NCBI RefSeq assembly: GCF_013177315.1
Contig: NZ_CP053661.1
Span: forward strand, 992,001-1,056,000
From: Thermoleptolyngbya sichuanensis A183
GTDB lineage: Bacteria > Cyanobacteriota > Cyanobacteriia > Elainellales > Elainellaceae
Length of the DNA: 64,000 nucleotides
Direction of reading: 5' to 3'
Made by a program: the position numbers and the translations under genes. Below the pieces are notes generated by a model. It was not told the DNA's origin and did no database searches. It saw nothing but the letters and a program-made list of their open reading frames with translations. This document shows positions 43,352 through 54,867 of this stretch, one piece after another. Position 1 is the first letter of the stretch; the number at the start of each line of letters is the position of its first letter.

Positions 43352-44593
43352 CTAGGTCGTATATTCTGCGTTGATCTTCACATAGTCGTAGCTGAGGTCG
43401 CAGCCCCAGGCCATGCCCATTCCAGGGCCACTGCCAATGCTGACGGATACCAGCACCGTGTCGGTTTTCAGGTATTCCCCAGCAGCGGCTTGCTTCATGT
43501 AGTTGCTGGCGGCGGGGCGATCGAAGGGCAGCGGCTGTCCGTGATCCATCAGCAAAAAGTCGCCCAGCTTGACTTGGAGTTCGCCCTGGTCGAAGGGCAC
43601 CCCGGCTCGCCCAGCGGCGGCGGCGATGCGACCCCAGTTTGGGTCGCGCCCAAACACTGCCGATTTGAACAGGGACGACCCGGCAATCGTGCGGGCTACC
43701 TGGCGGGCGGCTGCGTCGTCTGGTGCGCCGCTGACTCGAATTTCCAGCAGGCAGGTTGCGCCTTCGCCATCGCGGGCGATCGCCTTGGCCATCCGCATAC
43801 ACACCTCCGTCAGCATTCCCTCTAGCCGCTCGGCATCGGGGCCCGGCTCGGTGATCGCGGGTGTGCGGGATTCGCCGTTGGCCAGCGCCAGCAGCGTGTC
43901 GTTGGTGCTAGTATCGCCGTCTACCGTGATCTGGTTAAAGCTTTTATCGGCGGCGCGGCTTAGCATTTGCTGCCAGAGATGGGGCGAAACGGTCGCGTCG
44001 CAGGTGACAAAGGCCAGCATCGTCGCCATGTTGGGGTGGATCATGCCAGATCCCTTGCAAATGCCGCCAATTCGCACCGGGCGACCGTCCAGCGTCGTTT
44101 CCAGCGCCACGCTCTTGGTCACTAGGTCGGTGGTAATGATGGCTTTGGCAGCGGCATCGGAGCCGTCGGGCGTGGCGGCGGCCACCAGATTGGGAATGCC
44201 CGACCGTAGCTGCTCCATGCGGATGCGCTGCCCAATGACTCCCGTCGAAGCCACCAGCACTTGCTCGACTGGAATATTCAGCGCTGTCGCCAAAAGCTGG
44301 GCACTTTCCAGGGCATCCTCCCAGCCCTGAGAACCCGTGGCTGCATTCGCCTGACCCGCATTGCACAGAATAGCCCGCGCCGTCGCCTTTGCCTCTAGCC
44401 GCTGACGGCAATAGTCTACGCAGGCTGCCTTCACCTGGCTGGTGGTAAACACTCCAGCGGCGATCGCCTCCACTTCTGAATAAATCAGCGCCAGATCCGG
44501 CGCACCTGACGGCTTTAGCCCTGCGGCAATGCCCGCTGCCCGATAGCCCTTCGGCGCAGTTACGCCACCCGGAATTTCGTGCCACTCAGCCAT
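43352..44593 (-). CDS. argJ: Bifunctional glutamate N-acetyltransferase / amino-acid N-acetyltransferase
   Basis: ArgJ makes N-acetylglutamate and recycles acetyl groups from N-acetylornithine in arginine synthesis. The protein has 413 residues from the ATG at 44593 (MAEWHEIPGGVTAPKGY). It is made as a precursor and cleaves itself before a threonine. The site is visible as GICKGSGMIHPNMATMLAF, with the new N-terminal T191. The oxyanion-hole threonines are in ASTGVIGQR. The C-terminal ACT-like part contains FGRDPNWGRIAAAAGRAGV and VSIGSGPGMGMAWGCDLSYDYV, fully typical. Both halves are intact. It lies 14 bp from the GH108 gene on the same strand, an unusual but possibly fortuitous pairing. Confidence 0.97.
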   Translation of the reverse strand: MAEWHEIPGGVTAPKGYRAAGIAAGLKPSGAPDLALIYSEVEAIAAGVFTTSQVKAACVDYCRQRLEAKATARAILCNAGQANAATGSQGWEDALESAQLLATALNIPVEQVLVASTGVIGQRIRMEQLRSGIPNLVAAATPDGSDAAAKAIITTDLVTKSVALETTLDGRPVRIGGICKGSGMIHPNMATMLAFVTCDATVSPHLWQQMLSRAADKSFNQITVDGDTSTNDTLLALANGESRTPAITEPGPDAERLEGMLTEVCMRMAKAIARDGEGATCLLEIRVSGAPDDAAARQVARTIAGSSLFKSAVFGRDPNWGRIAAAAGRAGVPFDQGELQVKLGDFLLMDHGQPLPFDRPAASNYMKQAAAGEYLKTDTVLVSVSIGSGPGMGMAWGCDLSYDYVKINAEYTT

Positions 44594-44744
44594 ATTTAAC
44601 CCCTGCTTGATGCGGAAACAACTCAACAGATCAACTCAACAGATCGAAAGATCAAAATCTACGGAATCACACGGATCAAAGGCTAAAGGATAAATCAGAA
44701 ATGGACTGTGTAGCGGCGATCGTTCATAAACGTATATGGAGAAT

Positions 44745-44996
44745 TCAATTGCGCTGGCGTTCTTTCCCTTTGGCAGAAGCGTCCAAAAAATTTGGCGATC
44801 GCCGCTTTGCCCCTGCCGTTGGCATAGGTGGTGGATCAAAAGCGATCGCCCACTGCGCATTCTGCACCAAGTGCCGCACCGCAACTAGATACATCTCTGC
44901 ATCGTTGCGCCGCCGAAACCGAGCCACGGCAATCGTTTGACAATTGGGCAGCAGACGATAGACCACCCACGGATGAAGCTGGTCGTAATAGCTCAT
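44745..44996 (-). CDS. Small conserved hypothetical protein
   Basis: Protein of 83 residues from the ATG at 44996 (MSYYDQLHPWVVYRLLPNCQ). An in-frame start 51 bases upstream is possible. The compact part, HPWVVYRLLPNCQTIAVARF followed by RRRNDAEMYLVAVRHLVQNAQWAIAFDPP, looks like a small alpha/beta domain. The tail is basic and low in complexity. I recall such short single-domain proteins from other cyanobacteria, but not a name or function. It is divergent from the regulator gene at 45136. Confidence 0.72.
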   Translation of the reverse strand: MSYYDQLHPWVVYRLLPNCQTIAVARFRRRNDAEMYLVAVRHLVQNAQWAIAFDPPPMPTAGAKRRSPNFLDASAKGKERQRN

Positions 44997-45135
44997 AGTA
45001 TTTTTGTTAGGAGAAATGAGACACTGAGGCAGGACAGCCCGCTGCAACTTTGGGCTGTTCTCTGCCGTTAAACATGAACGCCATTGTGACGTGCCAATTA
45101 GGCGTGTGTCAATATGGCGTGTGAAATTTGAATGG

Positions 45136-45375
45136 ATGAGTAAAGATAAGCGACCGCAAGACAGTGACTCCCCAATTGAAAAACTCAGGATTCAGCGCAC
45201 GAATTTGTCGCAGGCTGAATTTGCTGTTCACTGCGGTATTCCGCTACGAACCTATCAGCGTTGGATATCTGGAGAGACAGAGGCAAAGCTTACTCCGCAA
45301 CAGTGGAAGACGCTTATGCAAGTCTTAAATGTCCAGTCTGTGGATGAAATCCCTGACAACTTCGCGTCAAGTTAA
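45136..45375 (+). CDS. Helix-turn-helix regulator, XRE-like
   Basis: Protein of 79 residues from the ATG at 45136 (MSKDKRPQDSDSPIEKLR). The helix-turn-helix core is LSQAEFAVHCGIPLRTYQRWISGETEAKLTPQ, the pattern of XRE/Cro-type DNA-binding proteins, and it ends with LMQVLNVQSVDEIPDNF. There is no effector domain. The start at 45091 is less likely because its extra residues (MPIRRVSIWRVKFEW) are not typical. No toxin partner is seen next to it, so an antitoxin role is not supported; its targets are unknown. Confidence 0.85.
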   Translation: MSKDKRPQDSDSPIEKLRIQRTNLSQAEFAVHCGIPLRTYQRWISGETEAKLTPQQWKTLMQVLNVQSVDEIPDNFASS

Positions 45376-45576
45376 TTACTTGCCTCATCGCATCAAAGCC
45401 TTGCGGGGCGGTGCGTTACGGCTACGCCTAACAGCACCCTACAAGTCAACTTGTCTATGGCTCCCAGCTTAAAAGCGCTCTGAACATGTATGTCTGTGCA
45501 ACGGGTATCCCGGCTATCCCAAAGGCGCAAGGCTGACTCTAAAATCGAGAAGCGAATCATCAACCTGCGCTTTTAA

Positions 45577-47685
<2,109 letters not shown>

Positions 47686-47724
47686 GCGTTTTTCCAAAGC
47701 CGACCTACGCCAACTCCTGAATCA

Positions 47725-49674
47725 ATGCCCGTGCCTCCTGGTTTGTTTTCGTCTGCCCTGTCCGTTCGACGCTGCCTGCGCCGATGGATTGCGGGCGTGG
47801 CTGGCCAGCAGGTTGGCAATAGCGGCGCACGCGGGCTGAGGGTTGGGCGATCGCCACAATTTTTGCCAGCACATCTGCTAGCTCAGAATCAGAAAGGCGC
47901 ACGCGGGCTAAGGGTCGGGCGATCGCCACAATGCCACCCCAGACATCGCATTTGCAGCAATAAACGCTGGCGGCGGGCCCTGCTTGCATCCGCCTTTGCT
48001 CTGCCCCTAGCGCTCGTCGCCCCGCCCCTCCGCGCAGCCGAGCGAGTGCTGGTGTCGCTGGGTCCGTTTGAGCGCTCAATTTCCGTCCGCGCCCTGCGGA
48101 TTTATGCCGAAGAAGGGCGCTATACTGAAAATCTGCGGGTTTATGCCCGGCACTATGCCACAGAAGAACAACTCCAACAGCTCGAACAACTCCTCAAAAA
48201 CCGGCTGGAGCTAAACCTGACCCCCTGGGCCGTGTCCCAGTTTCTCTATTCCGACCAGGGCGAACTGTTGCTACAACGGCTGGGCGAAGTCGTTCGCACC
48301 GGGTCGAACCTGTCGGGCAAGCGGGCACTGCGGTCGGCCCTGGTGCTGGCGGCGGCCGATGGAGAAAACGGTCTAACGCCGCTCAACGTGCTGGAGCATT
48401 TTCCAGTAGACACGATGCGCATTGACCTGACCCGCGCGTTTTCTATTATTTCGTCCATCGAGCGGCTGGTGAACCAGACCAAGCAGGCCATTGATGCGAT
48501 CGCCCTGATTTCCGAAGACAATGCCCGCCTAGAGCCAGTGGTTTCCACGTCCCAGATCAATCCGGTGCGTCCCGGCCGCTACACGGTTTCGCTTCAGACC
48601 CTCACGCAGGAACAGTTTCGCGGCTGTTTAAGTACCCCCGCTAGTCTGTATTCCCCTGCGGATCATAGCCTGGTTTATACAGGACGACGCTTTGGCAATC
48701 GCCCGCTGGAGGTCGATCTCTACCTGCCTGTCGCAGATCGCCAAAATCAGCCGCCCAATGCCATGCCGCTGGTGGTCATCTCCCACGGGCTAGGCTCCAA
48801 TCGTCTCACCTTCAGCTACATTGCTCAACATCTTGCGTCCTATGGCTTTGCGGTTGCGGTGCCAGAACATCCCGGCAGCAACACCAAACGCCTGGAAGAC
48901 CTGATTGACGGGATTGTTCGCAACGAAACTGAACCCGCTGAATTTGTCCAGCGCCCCCAGGACATTACCTGTCTGCTCAACACGCTAGAGCGTGACCCCC
49001 GGTTCAAGAACTTGATCGATACCGATCAAGTAGGCGTAGTTGGACAGTCGCTCGGTGGCTACACAGCCTTTGCCATTGCGGGCACCCCGATTGATCTCAG
49101 TCGGCTAAACCAGGAATGCAGGCTTGATGAAACCCTGAACCTGTCGCTGCTGCTTCAATGCCGCCTGCAAAACTGGGTGCTGGATTCCAACAACCTGCGT
49201 GACCCCAGGGTAAAAGCCATTATCGCCATCAACACCCTGGGCAGCAGCCTGTTTGGGGAAGAAGGCTATGCGGCGCTAGATGTGCCCACGCTGATCGTTT
49301 CCAGCGGAGCCGATACGGTCACCCCTGCGCTGCCGGAGCAAATTACGCCCTTTACCTGGCTGACCACGCCTCATCGCTATCTGCTGCTGCTGCAAAACGC
49401 GACCCACTTTTCCGCGATCGATGTACCCGCAGAAGACAATGTAGCGGTTAACCTGCCGCCGGAAGTCGTGGGACCCGATCCGGCGATCGCCCATTACTAT
49501 CTCCGCACCGTTAGCCTCGCCTTTTTCCAAACCTATCTGAATCAGGACGATACCTACCGCCCGTTTCTCAGCGCCCGCTACATCGAGCAACTCCAGGATG
49601 ACCAGCTACCCCTTAGCATTGTGGAGCGCTTCACTCCCGATCAACTCGCCCAGGCGAATGCTCGGAAACCCTGA
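47725..49674 (+). CDS. DUF1400 / alpha-beta hydrolase fold exported enzyme
   Basis: Protein of 649 residues. After a basic, duplicated N-terminus, a hydrophobic signal-like segment (ALLASAFALPLALVAPPLRAAE) near 84-105 suggests export to the periplasm. The DUF1400 domain follows (RVLVSLGPFERSISVRALRIYAEEGRYT). The alpha/beta hydrolase part begins near 330 with PLVVISHGLGSNRLTFSYIAQHLASYGF; the nucleophile serine is in VGVVGQSLGGYTAFA, and the histidine is near ATHFSAID. The first 75 residues contain a 24-residue duplication (GARGLRVGRSPQ twice) and are probably not conserved. The true start could not be fixed. Substrate unknown; a lipase or dienelactone-type hydrolase is plausible. Confidence 0.87.
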   Translation: MPVPPGLFSSALSVRRCLRRWIAGVAGQQVGNSGARGLRVGRSPQFLPAHLLAQNQKGARGLRVGRSPQCHPRHRICSNKRWRRALLASAFALPLALVAPPLRAAERVLVSLGPFERSISVRALRIYAEEGRYTENLRVYARHYATEEQLQQLEQLLKNRLELNLTPWAVSQFLYSDQGELLLQRLGEVVRTGSNLSGKRALRSALVLAAADGENGLTPLNVLEHFPVDTMRIDLTRAFSIISSIERLVNQTKQAIDAIALISEDNARLEPVVSTSQINPVRPGRYTVSLQTLTQEQFRGCLSTPASLYSPADHSLVYTGRRFGNRPLEVDLYLPVADRQNQPPNAMPLVVISHGLGSNRLTFSYIAQHLASYGFAVAVPEHPGSNTKRLEDLIDGIVRNETEPAEFVQRPQDITCLLNTLERDPRFKNLIDTDQVGVVGQSLGGYTAFAIAGTPIDLSRLNQECRLDETLNLSLLLQCRLQNWVLDSNNLRDPRVKAIIAINTLGSSLFGEEGYAALDVPTLIVSSGADTVTPALPEQITPFTWLTTPHRYLLLLQNATHFSAIDVPAEDNVAVNLPPEVVGPDPAIAHYYLRTVSLAFFQTYLNQDDTYRPFLSARYIEQLQDDQLPLSIVERFTPDQLAQANARKP

Positions 49675-50252
49675 GTAAGGCTTACCTCAGCTTAGTTTGC
49701 AGCTTTGCAAAGCCGTGATGCACTTATCCGACTGCTGATGACTTGTGGCGAACGGTTTCCTGGTGCTATTACGGAGATTGAAATGTATTAAAAGAGATCA
49801 GTGCGATCGCCAAATGGTGGGAAAACACATAAGCTCAGCTTATGCAAAAAACTCTCCAACGCCAAAAAATACTGTATTAGCGATTACTGAAGAATCTCTT
49901 AAAGAGTCCTACGTGTCTGATTGCCAGGATGAACTGTTGCAAAAGACACAAGTTACAACCTAACTTTACATTCTTCAGTTTATATTATAACATTCTTCAG
50001 GTTATATTATATGTCCTTGTAGAAAACTCGAAAAGCTGATAAAAGATGTGCATGTGAATAAGTGATTTCACTTAGGAGCCGAAAGGATATCAGCTTTACA
50101 TGATCTTCACAAAAGGAGTGGTCTATAGAGCTTGACAAGCTTGGAACCTTATTCGCATTCGGTTTTGTTTCTGGAGAATTACTGCGTTGGATAAGGTTTC
50201 ATGACTGTTTTATGACTTCAAGGCTCTGTCTCTGAAGGTTTTCTATTAGGAG
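49675..50252. other. AT-rich region at the left edge of the IS island
   Basis: This 578-bp stretch marks an abrupt drop in GC content. It has only one HIP1-like site near 49804. A 22-bp tandem word (ACATTCTTCAGTTTATATTATA, with variants) is present at about 49968-50011. Short open frames (for example 49745-49963) have no recognisable similarity and are not called. Confidence 0.55.
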
Positions 50253-50756
50253 CTATAGCAATTTCTAGCCTAGTGAGGCGTATTTTGATATAATCTATTC
50301 AGTGAATTTACTTTACCCTTAACTCAAATGCGACCCTACTCACTAGATCTTAGACAAAAAATTATTGATGTCTACATTGAAGGGAATACGTCGCAACGTC
50401 AAATCGCTCAACAATTTCGAGTTGCTTACAGTTTCGTGCGAAAGCTGATCAAACAATATCGGGAAACAGGTGAGATTGCCCCCAAACGCCGCACTGAGCA
50501 AACGCCAACCAAATTAAGTAATGAGCAACTAGAGATCCTAAAAACGATTGCTGAATCAAATCATGACGCGACATTGGCAGAGTTGTGTGACTTGCTGGAA
50601 CAAAGGGTCGGTGTTTGGATTGGCGTTTCGACGATGTTTCGTATGTTAGAGAAACTGAACTTAACCCTTAAAAAAAACGCTGTATCCCGACAAAAAGGAA
50701 ACTGAACGGGTGCAAATCGAACGAGTCAAATTTTGGCAACTGGTTCGAGGATTCCA

Positions 50757-51916
50757 GGAGCATCCCACTTTCGATGAAACAGTCAACTGGCGAGCTGTCC
50801 ATTGAGGTAGGCACAGCGCAGACTCAACATGGCATTAACGGAGGCCGTATTCCAGCGAGCACCCGAAATTTGGAGGCGTCGCCCAATCTGTTTGACAGCC
50901 GATTCTACGGCTCCTGATCCAATAGAACAGAGTTGCTCAGCCTGGTAGAACCCATAATTCACGATGCGAGAGCGATGGGTGCTCAGATAGGCTTCAAAAT
51001 TGCGGGCTTGCTTGCGCCGACAGTCGGCAAAGAGGGCCCTGGCGGCTTCCACTTGACCTTGCCATAACAGCATTTCCGCCGCTGCTAAGCGCTTGAGCGA
51101 CCCACCGACTTTGTAGAGGTTTTCTTTGAGATGGTACCAATCGAGGATTTCCCAACGGGTCTCAACGGTGGTGAGTTGAGCAAACAGATTCCACACCCCA
51201 GCGTGACCATCGCCCAGACAGACCAGTGGGGAGAGCAAGCGTTGAGCGCTGAGATAATCAATCAAGCTGTCATTGTCTTGGAAGAAGGCGTTGTAATCAA
51301 TCCCCTCCACCCGCACCGCTTTGTAGTCTCGCCACGGGCTATCGGACTCTAGCAGGTCACGCAGACGGACTTTGCCGCCATCAATGCTGACCTCACTGAC
51401 GCCTTGTTTAGCCTCGGCAGACTCGAACGACTGACGCCCCACCAGACGTTGTTGGGTCGAGTGCCCGACCCGCATCCCGGTCAGGGCTACGATGTCATCC
51501 TCTGCATCTTGAAACGATTCGTTGGCACTTAAGCGTAGGTTGGCTTTCTCTAGGCCACCACTGAGACGGCTGTAAGCCTTTACGCCTAACCGTTCTGCCT
51601 GACTTTGACGAATCTCAAGGACCCCTACTAAACTCTTCAATCGGCGAACCCGGCCTCGGGCGGGGTAGGCTTTCTGGTTGACAAAAAAAGGGCAACTCGA
51701 GGGCTCACCTCCTCTAGCATTTGCCGTCGTACAGTCTGCTCGATGCCTTCTAGACTATCGAGCCCCTCTCGGTTGCTATTGCGATACAAAATCTCGGCGA
51801 TCTCTGCTGTACAAGTTTCCAATCGCTTTTGGTCTTCAGGTGTCATGGTGAGTCATCCCTGGGGCTACCCTCCCATTCTCACCCTTCGCACTGTTTTCGC
51901 GAAAGTGGGATGCTCC
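50757..51916 (-). mobile_element. ISKra4-type insertion sequence, copy 1
   Basis: The element is 1160 bp, with ends GGAGCATCCCACTTTCG and CGAAAGTGGGATGCTCC in perfect inversion. The flanks CGAGGATTCC at 50746-50755 and 51917-51926 are a 10-bp target-site duplication, separated from the left end by one base (A). It lies inside the IS630 element. By eye it is the same as copy 2 at 53694, in opposite orientation. Confidence 0.93.
50783..51846 (-). CDS. ISKra4-family transposase, two frames joined by -1 frameshift
   Basis: Two frames encode the protein. The first (51637-51846, 69 residues) begins MTPEDQKRLETCTAEIAEIL. The second (50783-51640, 285 residues) begins SLVGVLEIRQSQAERLG and contains VSIDGGKVRLRD, YHLKENLYKVGGSLKRL and GSGAVESAVKQIGRRL. 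A -1 slip in the T7 run (CCTTTTTTTG) near the end of the first frame joins them through FVNQKAYPARGRVRRLKS, which is how single-frame relatives of the family read. The second frame also has a TTG start overlapping the first stop (TTGA). The same arrangement in both copies supports a programmed event rather than a mutation. Confidence 0.9.
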
Positions 51917-52529
51917 CGAGGATTCCTGGCTCAAGACTTAATCTTTATTGACGAATCAGGAGTGAACCTGGCTTTGGCTCGACTCCGGGCACGTGCCCCG
52001 AAAGGAAAACGAGCCCATGGTAAGCGTCCCAGCAAACGAGGGAAACGGGTCTCGATTCTTGGTGCAATTAGCCTTAAAAAGGTAATTACCTATTCCAATC
52101 TCATCGGTTCAGTCGATGGACTTACCTTTGAAGCCTTCATTTCCCAGAGACTCGTTCCTAAGTTGTGGAAAGGGGCATGTGTCATCATGGATAACTGCTC
52201 GATTCATCTTGGTGAAGAAGTTAGGAGGTTGATTGAGGATGCAGGTGCTAAACTGATGTTTCTACCGCCGTACTCGCCGGACTTTTCACCCATCGAGAAT
52301 TGCTTTTCAAAGATTAAGAGTATTCTGCGCTCCCTTGGGGCACGGAGCTATCTTGATCTAGACAAAGCCATTGAGGAGTCCTTCTTCCAAGTGTCATTGA
52401 ATGACCTACAGAATTGGTTCTCCCATTGCTGTTACTATGCCTCGCCAGAATGAAAAACGCTATAGTTTCTTGTCTAGTTGCTTCCTTTCTTTTTTTGGTG
52501 CATTACCCATCTGAATTGACCTCGTAAAT

Positions 52530-52838
52530 ATGGTGCAAAAACTTCAGCTTGTGGGTACGGCGGAATTTGTTCCTGTGCATAGATCAGCGCATTCCGTTGT
52601 GAAACGTTCTGTCGATTTGGTGGGTGGTTTTGTGGGGCTTGTTGTATTGGCAATTGTGTTTCTACCTGTGGCGATCGCGATTAAGATGGATAGTCCGGGC
52701 CCGATATTTTTTAGGCAAGTGCGTTGCGGACTTGCGGGTCAGCCGTTTACCCTCTACAAATTTCGTTCCATGATCACGGGTGCGGACGCTCTGAAGCACC
52801 TTGTCAAGAACGAGAGTGTTGGTCACCTGGTTGCCTGA
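52530..52838 (+). pseudogene. Bacterial sugar transferase, N-terminal fragment
   Basis: The frame encodes 102 residues matching the start of undecaprenyl-phosphate sugar transferases (WcaJ/EpsL type): VKRSVDLVGGFVGLVVLAIVFLPVAIAIKMDSPGPIFF, then RQVRCGLAGQPFTLYKFRSM. The membrane helix and the first conserved block are present. The family continues for at least another 100 residues that carry the catalytic Asp-Glu and DELPQ blocks, and these are absent. The frame ends at HLVKNESVGHLVA followed by TGA. It is therefore a remnant of an exopolysaccharide gene, joined to unrelated sequence. Confidence 0.85.
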
Positions 52839-52882
52839 CACAAGTCCCGAAAGCCCAGAAAATTCGTTGTCTTGGGATCGAA

Positions 52883-53092
52883 GCCCATAGCTCCTGAGTT
52901 GGAGCCGGAGGGCTTGGTCAGAGGAGCTTTTGGGCCAGCGTCCCCTACGAGAAATCAGGGGTTTCCAGAGATGTGTCAGGCAGTCAGGCCCATAGCTCCT
53001 GAGTTGGAGCCGGAGGGCTTGGTCAGAGGAGCTTTTGGGCCAGCGTCCCCTACGAGAAATCAGGGGCTTCCAGAGATGTGTCAGGCAGTCAG
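52883..53092 (+). repeat. 105-bp direct repeat, two units
   Basis: Two adjacent units, starting at 52883 and 52988, are nearly identical over 105 bp (GCCCATAGCTCCTGAGTTGG ... GTGTCAGGCAGTCAG). The visible changes are at the start of the units and in CAGGGGTTTCC against CAGGGGCTTCC. The length is a multiple of three, and both units keep the frame. Its origin is not recognised. Confidence 0.9.
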
Positions 53093-53693
53093 TCCTGTAC
53101 CTTCAGATGAAAATCTAACAATTTTCTTTGAAATTGTGCCCGGTACAGCCCAGCCTATAGAAGATTATGTTTACGAATCTGTTACGGCAACATTTGATCC
53201 AAAAACAGGCATTTACACCGACACCGCATCACTTCCGAGCGGGTTCTCTGCTTCTGGAATTCCAATTCAGATTGTCAGAGATGGATTAGTTGAAGGCAGC
53301 GAGACCTTTACGATTAATATCACTGCCGTCGATTCCCCAACCTATCAGATTGGTGAAAAAAGCTCGATTTCTGTCACTATTGAGGATGGATTGACGGCAG
53401 ACACGACGTATATTGAGGACGGAAACACGCCTCTTAATGGACTGATTGGGCATGTGCCGGGTGCATATGACATCGTGGTTGGCGTAGTTGGTAATGTTGA
53501 TCGCCTTTTGGCAGATGGACTCGGAGAAGCGCCATTCCGATTTGAGCTAAATGATGAGCTTCTCTTTGATCCTTTTCAGAATTCTCCTTTAAGTGAATTG
53601 ATAGATTTGAAGCTGGTCTCGAAAAAGATTGCAGTGGCTGAGACTAATCTGGATACAGATGCCATAGGGACAGTGCTGGGGGTACATCAGTAG

Positions 53694-54867
53694 GGAGCAT
53701 CCCACTTTCGCGAAAACAGTGCGAAGGGTGAGAATGGGAGGGTAGCCCCAGGGATGACTCACCATGACACCTGAAGACCAAAAGCGATTGGAAACTTGTA
53801 CAGCAGAGATCGCCGAGATTTTGTATCGCAATAGCAACCGAGAGGGGCTCGATAGTCTAGAAGGCATCGAGCAGACTGTACGACGGCAAATGCTAGAGGA
53901 GGTGAGCCCTCGAGTTGCCCTTTTTTTGTCAACCAGAAAGCCTACCCCGCCCGAGGCCGGGTTCGCCGATTGAAGAGTTTGGTAGGGGTCCTTGAGATTC
54001 GTCAAAGTCAGGCAGAACGGTTAGGCGTAAAGGCTTACAGCCGTCTCAGTGGTGGCCTAGAGAAAGCCAACCTACGCTTAAGTGCCAACGAATCGTTTCA
54101 AGATGCAGAGGATGACATCGTAGCCCTGACCGGGATGCGGGTCGGGCACTCGACCCAACAACGTCTGGTGGGGCGTCAGTCGTTCGAGTCTGCCGAGGCT
54201 AAACAAGGCGTCAGTGAGGTCAGCATTGATGGCGGCAAAGTCCGTCTGCGTGACCTGCTAGAGTCCGATAGCCCGTGGCGAGACTACAAAGCGGTGCGGG
54301 TGGAGGGGATTGATTACAACGCCTTCTTCCAAGACAATGACAGCTTGATTGATTATCTCAGCGCTCAACGCTTGCTCTCCCCACTGGTCTGTCTGGGCGA
54401 TGGTCACGCTGGGGTGTGGAATCTGTTTGCTCAACTCACCACCGTTGAGACCCGTTGGGAAATCCTCGATTGGTACCATCTCAAAGAAAACCTCTACAAA
54501 GTCGGTGGGTCGCTCAAGCGCTTAGCAGCGGCGGAAATGCTGTTATGGCAAGGTCAAGTGGAAGCCGCCAGGGCCCTCTTTGCCGACTGTCGGCGCAAGC
54601 AAGCCCGCAATTTTGAAGCCTATCTGAGCACCCATCGCTCTCGCATCGTGAATTATGGGTTCTACCAGGCTGAGCAACTCTGTTCTATTGGATCAGGAGC
54701 CGTAGAATCGGCTGTCAAACAGATTGGGCGACGCCTCCAAATTTCGGGTGCTCGCTGGAATACGGCCTCCGTTAATGCCATGTTGAGTCTGCGCTGTGCC
54801 TACCTCAATGGACAGCTCGCCAGTTGACTGTTTCATCGAAAGTGGGATGCTCCTAGTGGGATGCTCC
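53694..54867 (+). mobile_element. ISKra4-type insertion sequence, copy 2
   Basis: The 1160-bp element runs from GGAGCATCCC to GGGATGCTCC (53694-54853). Its right end is followed by a second copy of the last 14 bp (AGTGGGATGCTCCT, twice at 54841-54868). The flanks CATCAGTA at 53685-53692 and 54869-54876 are the 8-bp target-site duplication. It interrupts the Calx-beta-type frame near its 3' end. It is inverted with respect to copy 1. Confidence 0.93.
53764..54827 (+). CDS. ISKra4-family transposase, two frames joined by -1 frameshift
   Basis: Both frames are the same as in the copy at 50783-51846: first frame 53764-53973 (69 residues), second 53970-54827 (285 residues). The T7 slippage site near 53923-53929 precedes the stop of the first frame. 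No residue difference from the other copy is visible, which indicates that both insertions are recent or homogenised. Confidence 0.9.

Larger units (their letters stand above)
50328..52453 (+). pseudogene. IS630 transposase, frameshifted and interrupted
   Basis: The N-terminal part (MRPYSLDLRQKIIDVYIEGN, then helix-turn-helix sequence RQIAQQFRVAYSFVRKLI) is open to 50705. After a run of eight A residues the correct continuation (TLYPDKKETERVQIERVKFW) lies in another frame, reached by a +1 shift, so an extra A or a slippage site is likely. At 50756-51916 the ISKra4 element is inserted. Beyond it the DDE domain resumes in the same shifted frame: GFLAQDLIFIDESG, then VIMDNCSIHLG and FSPIENCFSKIKSILRSLGA, with all three acidic residues. 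The first bases of the right part belong to the 10-bp duplication. Confidence 0.85.
50253..52465 (+). mobile_element. IS630-family element interrupted by an ISKra4-type insertion
   Basis: Outer ends CTATAGCAATTTCTAGCC and the matching GGCGAGGC ... GCTATAG form imperfect terminal inverted repeats. The element would be about 1.05 kb without the nested insertion. The transposase is broken in two ways. The A-run at about 50670-50677 has eight A residues where seven would keep the frame, and a 1.16-kb ISKra4-type element splits the gene at 50756. It is therefore a dead or barely mobile copy. Confidence 0.85.

Noticed and set aside
45136-45375. Antitoxin of a toxin-antitoxin pair
   Set aside because: The small HTH protein has no adjacent toxin-like gene on the same strand; the gene at 44745 is divergent and does not resemble a toxin.
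49745-49963. Small gene in the AT-rich region
   Set aside because: TTG start, no ribosome-binding site, no recognisable motif, and it runs through low-complexity sequence.
51743-52453. Single continuous transposase frame
   Set aside because: Its first 60 codons are antisense to the ISKra4-type gene and only the rest is the IS630 DDE domain; the join is an artefact of the nested insertion.
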